A stretch of DNA of 64,000 nucleotides, taken from positions 5,352,501 to 5,416,500 of the forward strand of contig NZ_CP121647.1 in NCBI RefSeq assembly GCF_029714305.1, in the 5' to 3' direction. The notes below the pieces were generated by a model, which was given only the letters and a program-made list of their open reading frames with translations, was not told the origin of the DNA and made no database searches. Positions within the stretch are counted from its first letter, which is position 1. Each line of letters begins with the position of its first letter. The stretch comes from Bradyrhizobium sp. CB3481. Its GTDB lineage: Bacteria; Pseudomonadota; Alphaproteobacteria; Rhizobiales; Xanthobacteraceae. The translations under genes were made by a program, and so were the position numbers. Below, piece after piece: positions 8,867-18,129 of the stretch.

Positions 8867-9796
8867 CTAGAATGCCAAGGTGATCGAGGAATATGCAGGA
8901 TCGAGATAAGTTTCGGTGAGCGCACGTTCCAATGGTGTCGCTCTAGCTCCGAATTCCTTTGGCCAATCAATGACCGGAAATGTCTCAGGTATAACCAGGG
9001 CCTCAAGCTGGGTCGTCGTAAACGGTGGATTTCTATTGATCTTTTCGTACAGCCAAAGCAGCGCCCAGAAAAAGGTATAGGGGATTTGGATGATCCTCGA
9101 GCGCGGCTTCACGATCTCATGAATCATGACGATCAAGTCGCGATAGAAAATCTTATCAAGTCCCGAGATATCAAACGTGCCTGTTTTTCTGTGCTCGATG
9201 GCCGCGATAATCACGGACACGAAATCCCCGACGTATAACGGTTGGCGGGTAAACTTGCCGCTGCCCGGGATTGGAAAAATGGGTGTGCGATCCATAAAGT
9301 GTCGGAGCCAGCCAAGGTGCTTCCGATCAAACCAGCCGAACATCAAGGTCGGACGAAGGATGACATGCGGTAAATCACTAGCCACATAGAGCCCCTCCTG
9401 GGCTTTCTTTGATCGGGTGTAGAAATCATCCGCCTTTGAATTGACTACTGACGACGATACTCCAACGAAATATGGGACGGAGTGGACTCGCATGGCAGCG
9501 AGGACATTCCTGGTGGCCGTGACGTTGTTAGCTTCGAAGTCTTGGTAACGCCTCCCCCCGATCTGGGCCTGATTGATAACTACGGTATCGCCGTCGGCAA
9601 AGCTGTCAATCCACGATCCTGGCAGTGCGAGATCCGCCTCAATTATTGGGACGTTAAGATGCGTTTCGCGAAACAAGCGAATGTTAGCCTTATGTTTGTC
9701 GATGCCAACAAGTTCTAGATCGTTGCGCGATTTTAGCCGCGCCACGAGGTTTTGGCCGACCAGACCCGCTGCTCCGGTTATAATGATCTTCCGCAT
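8867..9796 (-). CDS. NAD-dependent epimerase/dehydratase (extended SDR)
   Basis: About 309 residues. GAAGLVG near the N-terminus binds NAD(P), an acidic GIDKHK follows the second strand, and the catalytic YTRSK lies near residue 130 with SSSVVNS ahead of it. This is an extended SDR like sugar-nucleotide epimerases. The C-terminal third contains a hydrophobic stretch (FFWALLWLYEKI), seen in members acting on lipid-linked substrates. A second ATG six bases upstream (9802) overlaps the AGGA that serves as ribosome binding site, so 9796 is preferred. It heads the tight pair with the oxidoreductase. Confidence 0.8.
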   Translation of the reverse strand: MRKIIITGAAGLVGQNLVARLKSRNDLELVGIDKHKANIRLFRETHLNVPIIEADLALPGSWIDSFADGDTVVINQAQIGGRRYQDFEANNVTATRNVLAAMRVHSVPYFVGVSSSVVNSKADDFYTRSKKAQEGLYVASDLPHVILRPTLMFGWFDRKHLGWLRHFMDRTPIFPIPGSGKFTRQPLYVGDFVSVIIAAIEHRKTGTFDISGLDKIFYRDLIVMIHEIVKPRSRIIQIPYTFFWALLWLYEKINRNPPFTTTQLEALVIPETFPVIDWPKEFGARATPLERALTETYLDPAYSSITLAF

Positions 9797-9803
9797 CAGC
9801 ATC

Positions 9804-9995
9804 CTAGGGGTTCAGTCTGTGGAAGAGAACCGGGGGCACCGAGCGGATGATCATCTGATCAGACGTTGGTCCCGGTTTGACTACTACCGCGCGCGGTCGG
9901 AATCGTGCAACCAGTGGCTGATACTTTGCACTAAGGCCGCAGGCGCGCTGCCGCACCGCAAATGTAGTTAGATCGGCATCCACGATCACCAGCAA
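9804..9995 (-). pseudogene. 3' fragment of an unidentified gene
   Basis: A 63-residue open frame (MLVIVDADLTTFAVRQRA to VPPVLFHRLNP) ends at TAG immediately before the ribosome binding site of the epimerase gene. The position looks like the end of an upstream operon gene, but its 5' portion runs into the decayed acyl-CoA carboxylase region and no family was recognised. It may also be chance. No function is proposed. Confidence 0.3.
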
Positions 9996-10081
9996 CCGAA
10001 GACAGGTACTTCTGTGCCGTGCACGTAGCTTCCTCCTGACTTTTTGACGACGTCCGCTTGGCGATTAGAAAGAGATCGGGC

Positions 10082-10886
10082 CTACTCCGGCAGGATGATA
10101 ACCGACAAGGCAGCCGCCCTCGATCGTGGCCAGCCCAGTCGCACAGATGAAGGTCTTCTCGATGCAATGATGATGTCGCAGCGGCCCAGCACCTCCGGAT
10201 TACCACCGAACCAGTAGCCGGACACGACGCCGACCACAGGTACCCGGCTGGAAAGCTCGGCATACTGTACCCATCCAGGCCCGTTATCCGAACCGATAGG
10301 TATCGGTCGGCCAACCTGCCCGCCTTCCGCGTAGAACACCGGCGGCATCCGCCACGGCGCGCCGACCTCAGTATGCGATCGATCTTCCTCTGCTTGATTT
10401 GACAATGAATGCCGGCGCGCGCGGTGCGGTCATAGGCTACGACCATGCAGCGGCTTCCGGGTCGCAATGTGCGGCATTGACGGCTGCGACGCCCCCAACG
10501 ACCCCGTCCGCAGGCGTGTTCTTGATCAGCTTCTGGAGCGATCGCCGCCCCTGTACGGGCATGGGAACGATGCCGCGTTCGAAGAACGAACCGCAGTCGA
10601 CGAGCTGCGCGACACTTTTGCGCGCCGAGCGCTGGTTGGTCTTGCGCCTCCGGCTCGACCGCCTCCGGCCGATTCTCGTCAAGCGCGTTGGCCTGCCATA
10701 CGATGATCTGCGCCAGATCCTGACGAATGTAATTGAGGTCGATCTCAGTCTTCCGAGAGCGTCCAATCGGGCGACCACCGAGAGAGCGGACGATCCCCTG
10801 TTGAATTTTGTTCGCCATTTTGATCCGCCCTGGATACGCATCAGACCGCTCAGGAGAGGCAGCACGATAGCATAGCTTGGCGACAT
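10082..10886 (-). pseudogene. Decayed acyl-CoA carboxylase carboxyltransferase
   Basis: Parts of a biotin-dependent carboxyltransferase are readable in different frames. From the 5' side: CGSFFERGIVPMPVQGRR, then LQKLIKNTPADGVVGGVAAV (about 10490-10600); then HTEVGAPWRMPPVFYAEGGQ, then a GPWVQYAEL-like part and VPVVGVVSGYWFGGN (about 10190-10370); then GRCDIIIA. These match the propionyl/acetyl-CoA carboxylase beta type. Several frameshifts and a missing C-terminal half make it a pseudogene. It separates the methyltransferase gene from the rest of the sugar cluster. Confidence 0.75.
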
Positions 10887-10919
10887 TGGACCGGACTGGA
10901 TGCTTGTACAAAGCTTGCG

Positions 10920-11787
10920 GGTCGGCGCCGTGGTAAAAGCAATTTAACCAATGGCTACGTCGCTTGGACAGCTACCAAATCAGATAGCGTAAGGGAGTCT
11001 GCCAACGGCAGCACCAGTTCTCCCTTGGTCGCGCGCCATTGCGCTCCGGGGGCTTCCATGCCGCAGCCCGATCGTCATTGCCGGACGACGCGACTCGACG
11101 AGAGGCCGCCTTTGTCCGTCGTCTCGATCGGCCACTGCGTCATATGCGGCGGCTCAAGCGTGATGTTGGGTTCCTCCCCCCGCGAGGTTGGGCTTGTTCA
11201 TACGGTTGTGGCTAGAGGCACTTACAAATCGAGAACCTAGCTAGAAGACGGGCGCCGAAACAACCCGACGATCGAGCCGGAAATTTGTAGTTTGAGGATA
11301 CGACAGGGAAGCATCGCTGCCGCGCCGAGGTTGGGCATTTTGACCTATCGCGGGTGCCGCCGACGTGAAGTGGTCCTCGCAAGAAGCAGCTTGCGCACGT
11401 ACGGGAAGTTCCAGCAGCAACGAAGACCATGCAATACGAGCCGATGCATCCAAGACGGCAATAAGCTCAGAAGAACGGAGAAAGTGATGATTCGACCGAG
11501 ATTAGCAGAGATGTGCCGTAAACCACTGCCTCTGGAAATCCTGATATGTCGGCCGGTGGCGCTCTGTGGTCCTACCGATCTCGATATCCGAAATGAGCAC
11601 ATGCCGATGCCGAAGCCCCGCTCAAATGCAGAGGATAGTTTCGAGCGAACGAACGAAATATCTCGTGGTGTCGAAGCCACAACCGGCCTAAAAACCTGCC
11701 TTCAGAAGACGCCCTGACGGACAGTAAAGCCGTGAACAAGCATTGAGAGCTAGCCGCGATGGCCTAATGACTTCCAAAATGAAAAGC
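10920..11787. other. Stretch without a recognisable gene
   Basis: About 870 bp. Open frames of up to about 140 codons occur on both strands, but none shows family motifs or a convincing start. It lies between a decayed gene and the 3' end of the methyltransferase gene and is probably old, decayed DNA. Confidence 0.5.
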
Positions 11788-12573
11788 CTAACAGCTGAGA
11801 ACGGAACGCGAAGCCTTGGCTAGCTTTCTTCGGTTAACCAGATTCAGCCAGCGATAGTTTAACTTCGCAAGCATGGTTACTGCCGAAATCGGCAGGGGGC
11901 GTAGCACTGATTTTCGCAATCGCCAACGCAGATCGCCGACCTCTTTTAACCCGTTCGGCGTGATTCGAGTCTTCTGAATTGCGAGCGGCAATAGATCAGC
12001 GAGCTCCTCCTTGACGTATAGAATCGTATTGAACCGATACCAGGGCTCCACTGCTCTGTTGTTTTGCAGCGCAAGGCGAATGACGTCATAAGCCTCGTAG
12101 CCAAGCGAGGAGAACCGTTCTTGCCAAAACACAAGGGGCCGTTCGTTGATATGGTTTTCGCCACCTTGCCCAGGTGTTGCCGCCGAAAACGCAATGATAT
12201 CGGCGTGCGCCGTAAGGCTAGATGTGAAGGTGTCGGAACATGATGGATCGAGATGTTCGGCGACCTCGAAAGTTGTTACCAAGTCGAACTTTTCGCCTAG
12301 ACGAAATGGAGTAGACAGATCTACAGGGAAGAAATCTTCTCGTGGAATGTGAAGGGAGTCCAGCCGAACGTATGGCCCGTCTACACCCTTTGCAGTTTTG
12401 ACGCCGGCCGCCTTCCACTCGCGAAGCCACGCACCACGTCCGCAACCGACGTCGAGGATAGAAGAAGGGCTCAACAGCGGCACAACAAGCTTTGCGAATT
12501 CCTTTGCTGATGAAAGCGCACGGCGGTCAATGTACTCAAAAAACTCCTCTGAATAGGGATGTAGTTCAGTCAT
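11788..12573 (-). CDS. Class I SAM-dependent methyltransferase
   Basis: 261 residues. The SAM-binding motif ILDVGCGRGAWLREW lies near residues 40-54, followed by GVDGPYV and the acidic VDLSTPF; FDLVTTFEVAEHLDP is motif IV as in Methyltransf_23/11 proteins. ATG at 12573 has AGGTGA close upstream; another ATG at 12576 overlaps. C-terminal basic residues (RRKLAKASRSVL) and no membrane segments suggest a cytosolic enzyme, perhaps acting on a sugar or lipid-linked sugar. It is the most upstream gene of the minus-strand cluster, but the decayed region between it and the epimerase leaves the operon link uncertain. Confidence 0.8.
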   Translation of the reverse strand: MTELHPYSEEFFEYIDRRALSSAKEFAKLVVPLLSPSSILDVGCGRGAWLREWKAAGVKTAKGVDGPYVRLDSLHIPREDFFPVDLSTPFRLGEKFDLVTTFEVAEHLDPSCSDTFTSSLTAHADIIAFSAATPGQGGENHINERPLVFWQERFSSLGYEAYDVIRLALQNNRAVEPWYRFNTILYVKEELADLLPLAIQKTRITPNGLKEVGDLRWRLRKSVLRPLPISAVTMLAKLNYRWLNLVNRRKLAKASRSVLSC

Positions 12574-12618
12574 CACTCACCTGCTGCGTTGAGAGCGCCT
12601 CATGCCTTGGCCGAAAAT

Positions 12619-12632
12619 CGTCTACATAGACG
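12619..12632. promoter_or_regulatory. Perfect 14-bp palindrome upstream of the methyltransferase gene
   Basis: CGTCTACATAGACG is a perfect inverted repeat 46 bp before the start codon, a position suited to an operator. No matching nod box, NifA site or TtsI box was recognised around it, so a regulator cannot be named. Chance is possible. Confidence 0.3.
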
Positions 12633-13019
12633 TGAACGATTTGCTTCCGTACCGTCGAGCAATTTCAGTGCCAGCTGCCGGCAAGTGCTTGGACAAATGC
12701 TTCCGAAAAAGCTCGGCAGGCGGGAATTAGGAGTTGTCCTTCTCTGGAGCGAAGAGTTCGCGCATCGCCCCGGCCATCGACACATCGGCTTTTTGGTCGA
12801 TCGCGGAGCGAGCGATGTCATGCGTTTTGTGAAACAACAGATGTGCATGAAAGACGCGGCAGCTGATGTCGTCGGACATCAACGCGACACCGCCGAAGCG
12901 CCTTGTCCAATCCGCAGCCTTCGTCGCCGGCGCAAGTGTGGCACGGGCTGGTCGGTCAACCCCTTGCTTGCGTGCGTTCTGCATTGATCTTCGGCGACCC
13001 CTTTCGTCTCGGTTACTTC

Positions 13020-13870
13020 AGCTTCATCGCTGGCACGCCAGATGCCTAAAGCCGCCGGCAAACGTTTTGAGTTCCATTGGATAACCGATAAAGGCGGTGT
13101 GACCGTCACGATTTACGACAAACGAGGAGCATTCCCGAGAGACAAATCGGGAGCGATCCAAAGCTGATTATTTCGCCGGTGCCGCGATCCAATCGTTCAG
13201 CCTCAAGAACTCGGTCAATCGGCGTTCAACTGAGTTCAGGCGCGGTCCGTCGTTGGAGCTTCTTCGCGAGCAGCGAACCCGACGACTAAAGTTGTCCGCC
13301 GTCCTTATATTTTCTTGTAGCTGCACCAAATGGGGCATTGCCACCCCAAAATTCGACGATGTGTCCTTCCCTCTCGGGCTGGAAGTTCGTGAGGCGCTGG
13401 CCAGTAGCCAGATCTCCACATTGATTGAACGCACCGCTACCCGAAGCGCAGTTCCACTGACTCTCGAAAGCTATTGCCAAGCTTACGTGATTTTGTGCGC
13501 GAGCTTGTTTCGCACTCGGAACGGGCCACACGGCTTCAAGGCAAGGAGAGTATCCGATGCGTCTGCGTGCAGTGAGCCCTCACTCCTGTGTTGGGCATTT
13601 CAGTATCAACGGCCGTGCCAGCTGCGTCAGCGCGCGTAAACGTTTGATCAGTCGTCTTCAAGACGTCCGCGGCGCGCCAAGACGCCGGCGCGGTGAGCGC
13701 GCGGGGCTTTGTACCGACGTCGGAAAATGGACACGACACGTGCGTTTCGCGCCGCCAGAATGCTTTGGCGTTGTAACCCGCCGAATAGGAACTTACTAAT
13801 CCCGCTGCCCCGTCAGGCAGGATTAAAGTACCGCGACTATGCAGATCAGTATCGAATGAGCCAACAGCGT
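13020..13870 (-). pseudogene. Decayed duplicate of the thioredoxin part of the fusion gene and its leader
   Basis: This segment aligns, in the same orientation, with about 5533-6420. On the minus strand fragments of the thioredoxin domain are readable in shifting frames (RLTNFQPERE...HIVEFWG; MPHLVQLQEN), corresponding to LTSFQPG, YIIEFWAT and MPHLVQLQEK of the intact protein. The WCxxC codons are lost. The similarity continues through the upstream leader to the TCAGGCAGGAT block. The HAD and UbiA parts are not present here, so only the thioredoxin end was copied or kept. Confidence 0.75.
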
Positions 13871-14439
13871 GGACCAGGGACGCGCGTTTTAGCCAGAACT
13901 CAGAGGATAACCGCCTAAAGTTATGCGCACGTCGGCGAATCGGCGATGCTCCGGGACCCTTCACAGAGCTCAACCGCGATTCGCACGAGAACGATAACGC
14001 TCGAGGCCGAGGCGGTAGGTCACGAAAGGCCAACTGGAAAATCGTTCCAGTACACACACCAAAGCCTAGATTACGATGAAGCTGAAAGACGCAACCACGA
14101 GGCCGCCAATCAGAAACTAACCATGGCTGATCGTCGAGATGAATCTTGTGGAGTTCCGGCCAACCCGATTAGAGCGTGCGTAAGCAAATTTCAGTTGTTG
14201 GCACCTTGGCCTTCGCCTTAACCGCGACAACGATAGCCTCAGCGCCATCATCAAAGCCCTCTGGAACGCGCCAACCGCGACATCGACGCGCCCCAACGAT
14301 CGATTTCAAACGGAACGGCTCTAAGCGATGCAATCACATACAAAGCTCAAGCCGTACGAGCGCCGCAAGCGAACCCATTTTCAGGCAAGTGACCGCCGGC
14401 TCGCCTTCCTTGAGGCGCTGTAGGGCGCCAGACTATGCC
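13871..14439. other. Stretch without a recognisable gene
   Basis: Roughly 570 bp between two relics. Short open frames on both strands lack family motifs; no RNA or repeat was recognised. Confidence 0.45.
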
Positions 14440-14690
14440 GAATGGGAGCGGGAAGACGACCAGTCCACCAGCCGCACGCACGCGCAAACGACAGGCTCTT
14501 CCCAAAACCATTCACATAGTTCGGCAGTCGGCACAAACGTCCAAAATGAACGGCGTCGATCGGCAAGCCTGGCTGACCGATGTCCTTGCTCGCATTGCGC
14601 CCACCCAGCTCATCGCCTGCACGAGCTTCTATCCTGGACTTGGACGCCGCCATCAACGCTCTCGCTCAGGCGCCATGACCACACGAGAAC
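14440..14690 (+). pseudogene. Relic of an IS66 tnpC 3' end
   Basis: On the plus strand, KMNGVDRQAWLTDVLARIA is followed, one frame over, by HPAHRLHELLSWTWTPP. This is the C-terminal end common to IS66 TnpC proteins (family form: NGVDPQAWLADVLARIA...HELLPWNW). Nothing else of that element is readable. It is a different and older IS66 from the one inserted just downstream. Confidence 0.7.
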
Positions 14691-14714
14691 GAAATTAGGA
14701 CCCGATATCTTGAA

Positions 14715-14840
14715 ATGGAGATCGAGGACGGGTTTATTTGGGTCTATGGCGTCGGAGAAGATGGCGAGGCATTCACCGACTTCGGAATCGACAAGCTAAT
14801 CGAGCTTGTCAGGCTCCACAAAGAAACCCTGGGTGCTTAG
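14715..14840 (+). CDS. Small open frame of unknown function (41 residues)
   Basis: ATG at 14715 to TAG at 14838-14840 encodes an acidic peptide beginning MEIEDGFIWVYGVGEDG and containing a repeated hydrophobic pattern (FGIDKLIELVRL). Composition and codon use look protein-like rather than random. No strong ribosome binding site is visible. It ends six bases before the IS66 inverted repeat. No family recognised. Confidence 0.35.
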   Translation: MEIEDGFIWVYGVGEDGEAFTDFGIDKLIELVRLHKETLGA

Positions 14841-14854
14841 GCGAGGGTAAGCGC

Positions 14855-16451
14855 TTAGCCGCCACCCTGTTGGCACTGGCTTGACGTTTTGCGGAACTGC
14901 CAGGGCCTGAGGTCTTCGATCCTGTTGTGGGGATGGCAGTCGATGATCGCCTCGAGTGTTTCGGCGATGTAGGCGGCCGAGTTGACGTCGCTGAGCTTGC
15001 AGGTGGCGACGATCGACGCAAGCAAGACCCAATTTTCAGGCCCGACCTCATGACCGGCGAAGAGCGCATTTTTTCGGGTCAGGCAGACTGGCCGGATGGC
15101 GTTCTCGACCGGGTTCGTGTCGAGCTCGAGGCGCCCGTCTTCGAGGAAGCGGGTCAGCCCTTGCCAATGATTGAGCGCGTAACGGATGTCCCAGCCTTGA
15201 GCCGCTGGAGATCACCGACAGCTGCTTCTCGAACCACGGCCTCAACGCCTCGATGATGGGCAGCGAGTGCTCCTTGCGCGCGGACAGCCTGATGTCCGGC
15301 GATGAACCGCGTACCATGGCTTCGATGGCGTAAAGCTGTGCGATCTGCCGGATGGCCGCCTCGGCGATCGGCGATTTGCTGTTGCGGGCCAATTTGACGA
15401 AGCGCCGGCGCAAATGGCTCCAGCAATGCACGAGCGTCCACGGCCCTTGCGGTCGAGCGACTTCGCTCAGCCGGTCATAACCGTCATAGGCATCGCATTC
15501 CAGGAAGCGTCCATTAAAGCCGTCCAGGAACTGCTCAGCAAAGGCGCCGCTGCGACCGGGGGCATATCGGAACAGCACGATCGGCGGACTTGGGCCACTG
15601 TGGCCGCGGTCGTCGGAGACGATCGCCCAGAAGTAGCCCTTCTTCGTTTGACCACGCCCGGGATCGAGCACCGGCGCCGTGGTTTCGTCCATGAACAGAC
15701 GATCCGCCGCGGCCAGATGGCGGCGCATGTGGTCGGCAACGGGTTGGAGATGGAAGCAGGCGCGGCCGGACCAATTGCCCAGGGTCGCCCGATCCAGCCG
15801 GATTCCCTGGCGCGCATAGATCTCGGCCTGACGGTAAAACGGCGTATGGTGCGCCAAACTTGGAGACGATCACGTGGGCAATCGCCGCTTCGGTCGGTAG
15901 TCCACCCGGCACGACATGCTCCGGTGCGTGCGCCTGCACGATAGGGCCCGAGCAGCGGCGGCAGATGTATTTCGGGCGGCGTGTGACCAGCACGCGCCAT
16001 TGCGCCGGGATCACGTCGAGCCGTTTGCTGACGTCCTCGCCGATCTTCGTCATGGCCCCGCAACCGCACGGACAAAGCGTGCTCGCAGGCTTGATGATCC
16101 GCTCCACCCGCGGCAAATGAGAAGGCAAGCAGCTCCGATTGCGACGAGAACCCTGATCCGATCCGCCGCGCGATCGGCCCTGGATGATCGCGGCCGCCTT
16201 CTCCTGCACGGCGTCCAGGACGCCTTGCGCGATCTCCACGTCTTCGAGCGGCAAATGATACTGATCTGGTCGCAGCTTCTCGGACTTCGCGCCGAACTTC
16301 TCGCGTCGCAATTCGCCGAGAATGACCTCCAGCCGACGCCGTGCTTCCTCCGACGCCGCCAGTGCGCCCCCTGCTCGCTCAAGGCCGTCTGCGTTTGCGC
16401 CAAAAGCGCCTTCAAGCGTTCGTTTTCGTCGCGCAGCGCCGCGATGCTCAT
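14855..16451 (-). pseudogene. tnpC: IS66 tnpC, frameshifted
   Basis: The IS66 DDE transposase is readable across at least three frame changes. MSIAALRDENERLKALLAQT begins at 16451. After a shift near 16370, LGELRREKFGAKSEKL and the zinc-binding CPCGCGAM and YICRRCSGP follow. After a shift near 15855 come the catalytic parts (HHTPFYRQAEIYARQGI; LFMDETTAPVLDPGRGQTKK; CDAYDGYDRL; HCWSHLRRRF). After another near 15200 comes the C-terminal domain (IVATCKL; AYIAETLEAIIDCHPHNRI). TAA is at 14857-14855. The frameshifts rule out a working transposase. Confidence 0.85.
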
Positions 16452-16489
16452 GCGCTATTTCGAGCACATCGCCGCCGCACGCGCCACGT

Positions 16490-16873
16490 TCAAAATAGCT
16501 TCCGAGTCACTCTGCCGCAGTTATCCAGCCGCCTACGGGCGCCGCGCTTGCTCCGGGCGGACCAACCTCCAATCCAGACCCTCGAACAAGCCGCGAACAT
16601 CGCCGGGGATACGCGCATCACACCGTCCGCGATCGTTGGCCAAACGAACTTGCAGCCTTCAAGGCGCTTGTGCACGAATACCAGGCCCGTTCTATCCTAG
16701 ACCAAAATCTTGATCCGGTCCGCTCGTTTCGATCGGAACACGAAGGCTGCGCCGCTAACCGGGTCCAGACCAAGCATTTGCTGTACCTTCGCAGCCAGCC
16801 CATCATAGCCACAGCGGAAGTCAATCGGCCGCGTCGCGATGTAAATCTTCAGATCAGCACCGGGCGCGATCAT
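16490..16873 (-). pseudogene. tnpB: IS66 tnpB with an in-frame amber stop
   Basis: TnpB (IS66 Orf2) begins MIAPGADLKIYIATRPIDFR at 16873, its ATG overlapping the tnpA stop as ATGA. After RADRIKILV the family has WDGTGLV; here TGG has become TAG at 16699-16697. The frame then continues normally (HKRLEGCKFVWP) to the stop at 16490. The end of the frame departs from the usual TnpB. One base change inactivates the gene unless the stop is suppressed. Confidence 0.85.
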
Positions 16874-17289
16874 CGTGACGCTCGCACCGCGCGAATCAAC
16901 CGAGACAGTTGCTCGCCGTCAATGGCCGCGTCCGTCCGCACGACGACGTCGCCAATCGCAATCTCGAGTTTGACAGCCGGAACATGACGCTCTAACGGCT
17001 CCTCCACGACCAGCGGCGCGAACGGCGGCTGCGGAGCCTCGCACGACGGCAATTCGCCTCGCCGGCGAAAGCGTCGTCGCCAATCGTAAATCTGCCAACG
17101 CGTTGCCCCGTGCCTGCGCGCCACCTCCGACACCTGAGCACCGGGCAGCAGATTTTCCGCGACGATCCGAGCCCGCTCGGCCTCCGAACGCACACGACGC
17201 CCGGAGGGTCCTTCAAGCACCTCAAGCCGGCTGACCGCCCCAACTGACGAGCTGTCCAAATGGACGTCCTTTTTGCCGTCCAATCCCAT
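16870..17289 (-). CDS. tnpA: IS66 TnpA
   Basis: 139 residues from ATG 17289, chosen because GGAGG stands seven bases upstream; the frame also allows 17325. It has the helix-turn-helix of IS66 Orf1 (LLPGAQVSEVARRHGATRWQ, then IYDWRRRFR) and the variable proline-rich middle, ending VRTDAAIDGEQLSRLIRAV. This small protein helps transposition. It is the only intact gene of the element, and the downstream tnpB is coupled by ATGA. Confidence 0.85.
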   Translation of the reverse strand: MGLDGKKDVHLDSSSVGAVSRLEVLEGPSGRRVRSEAERARIVAENLLPGAQVSEVARRHGATRWQIYDWRRRFRRRGELPSCEAPQPPFAPLVVEEPLERHVPAVKLEIAIGDVVVRTDAAIDGEQLSRLIRAVRASR

Positions 17290-17368
17290 CCCAAACCTCC
17301 GTTCAAGCCGGAGGCTTCTTCGCACATCTAATCTAACCCCGAACCCAGGGTATCGGCTAAGCGCTTAC

Positions 17369-17579
17369 AGCCGAGGAGCCTGCGGCCTACGCCGAATGGA
17401 TACGACGCGCCGGAGTGTTCGTGCGGCAGCAAGCCCCAAAATGCTTTCGGCACTGCGCAGCGCGTGCAATCAACGCCCTCGTCTGCATAAGCGATTACAA
17501 AGAGAAGGCTCACGTCGCGATGGCGGCGGCAGCAGCCGCCATGCTGCGTCCGAAGCTCCAACAAGCGTTTGATCTGTCG
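17369..17579. other. Short segment between IS66 and IS3
   Basis: About 210 bp with no gene. Part of it (about 17378-17460) weakly resembles 13705-13780 (GAATGGATACGACGC against AAATGGACACGACAC, then AATGCTTT), so it may belong to the same decayed neighbourhood. Confidence 0.3.
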
Positions 17580-17642
17580 TGACCTGCCACTGAGTATTTC
17601 CTCCAGAAGGAGTTAGAGTCCGGCCCGAGGAAGGACGGACAG

Positions 17643-17897
17643 ATGAAGCGAGCAAGGTTCACGGAAGAGCAGATTATCGCGATATTGAAGGAGCATGAGG
17701 CGGGAGCGAAGATGGCTGACCTGGCTCGCAAGCATGGGATCTCCGAAGCGACGATCTACAATTGGAAGGCCAAATTCGGCGGCATGGACGTTTCCGAGGC
17801 GAAGCGGCTGAGGGCCTTGGAAGAGGAGAACGCGAGTTGAAGAAGCTTCTGGCCGAGCAGATGCTCGACGCCGCCCTCCGCGAGCTGCTTTCAAAAA
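17643..17897 (+). pseudogene. IS3 orfA, frameshifted and interrupted
   Basis: MKRARFTEEQIIAILKEHEA begins a normal IS407-group OrfA with the helix-turn-helix MADLARKHGISEATIYNWK and FGGMDVSEAKRLRALEEENA. One A is missing at about 17834 (GCGAGTTGAAG), shifting the frame; the remaining KKLLAEQMLDAALRELLSK is then readable until the IS110 insertion at 17898. Normally this runs straight into OrfB starting MVGPAAKR, which is found at 21572. Confidence 0.85.
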
Positions 17898-18129
17898 ATG
17901 TATGGTCCGCCCCGTTCGTAACAGCAAAAATGACGCTTCCAGTTGCATAAATGTATCCGGCTTCTCGCGAGTGGACTGCTGTTGCAGCCAGGCCATGATG
18001 AGATCCGCGCACGCCGTTCCCAATAAATGGTTCGGGCACGAAGCCCGCTTTTTTGCACAGGGCTTACGGCATGTTGATCCACTGTTTCGTCATCACTGTT
18101 CCCGAGCCTTGCAATCGAAGCCAGAAGCG
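17898..18129 (-). ncRNA. Candidate IS110 guide RNA region, copy B
   Basis: About 232 bp downstream of the transposase, nearly identical to 925-1172 except for about 12 bases missing near the tip and a few substitutions. It contains no plausible gene. Its role as guide RNA is inferred from what is known of IS110/IS1111 elements. Confidence 0.35.

Larger units (their letters stand above)
14847..17368 (-). mobile_element. IS66-family element with target duplication
   Basis: Terminal inverted repeats GTAAGCGCTTAGCC (14847 onward) and GGCTAAGCGCTTAC (ending 17368) enclose tnpA, tnpB and tnpC on the minus strand. The 8 bp outside each end are AGGCGAGG (14839-14846) and AGCCGAGG (17369-17376), one mismatch, matching the 8-bp duplication normal for IS66. 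tnpB has an internal stop and tnpC several frameshifts, so the copy is dead although its borders are intact. Confidence 0.88.

Noticed and set aside
9931..10911. 326-codon minus-strand open frame
   Set aside because: It is a shifted reading through the decayed acyl-CoA carboxylase; family motifs appear in other frames and the frame itself is low in protein-like features.
12577..12700. nod box, NifA site or TtsI box upstream of the glycan cluster
   Set aside because: Only the 14-bp palindrome was found; the spaced ATC/GAT pattern of a nod box and the GG/GC pair of a sigma-54 promoter were not seen.
12727..12984. 85-codon minus-strand frame (FHAHLLFHKTHDIARSAI...)
   Set aside because: Looks partly coding but breaks off, with no recognised family; left as undetermined DNA.
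13705..13780. Third copy of the 13.7-kb segment at 17378-17460
   Set aside because: Similarity is short and gapped; mentioned in the 17369-17579 entry but not strong enough for a separate call.
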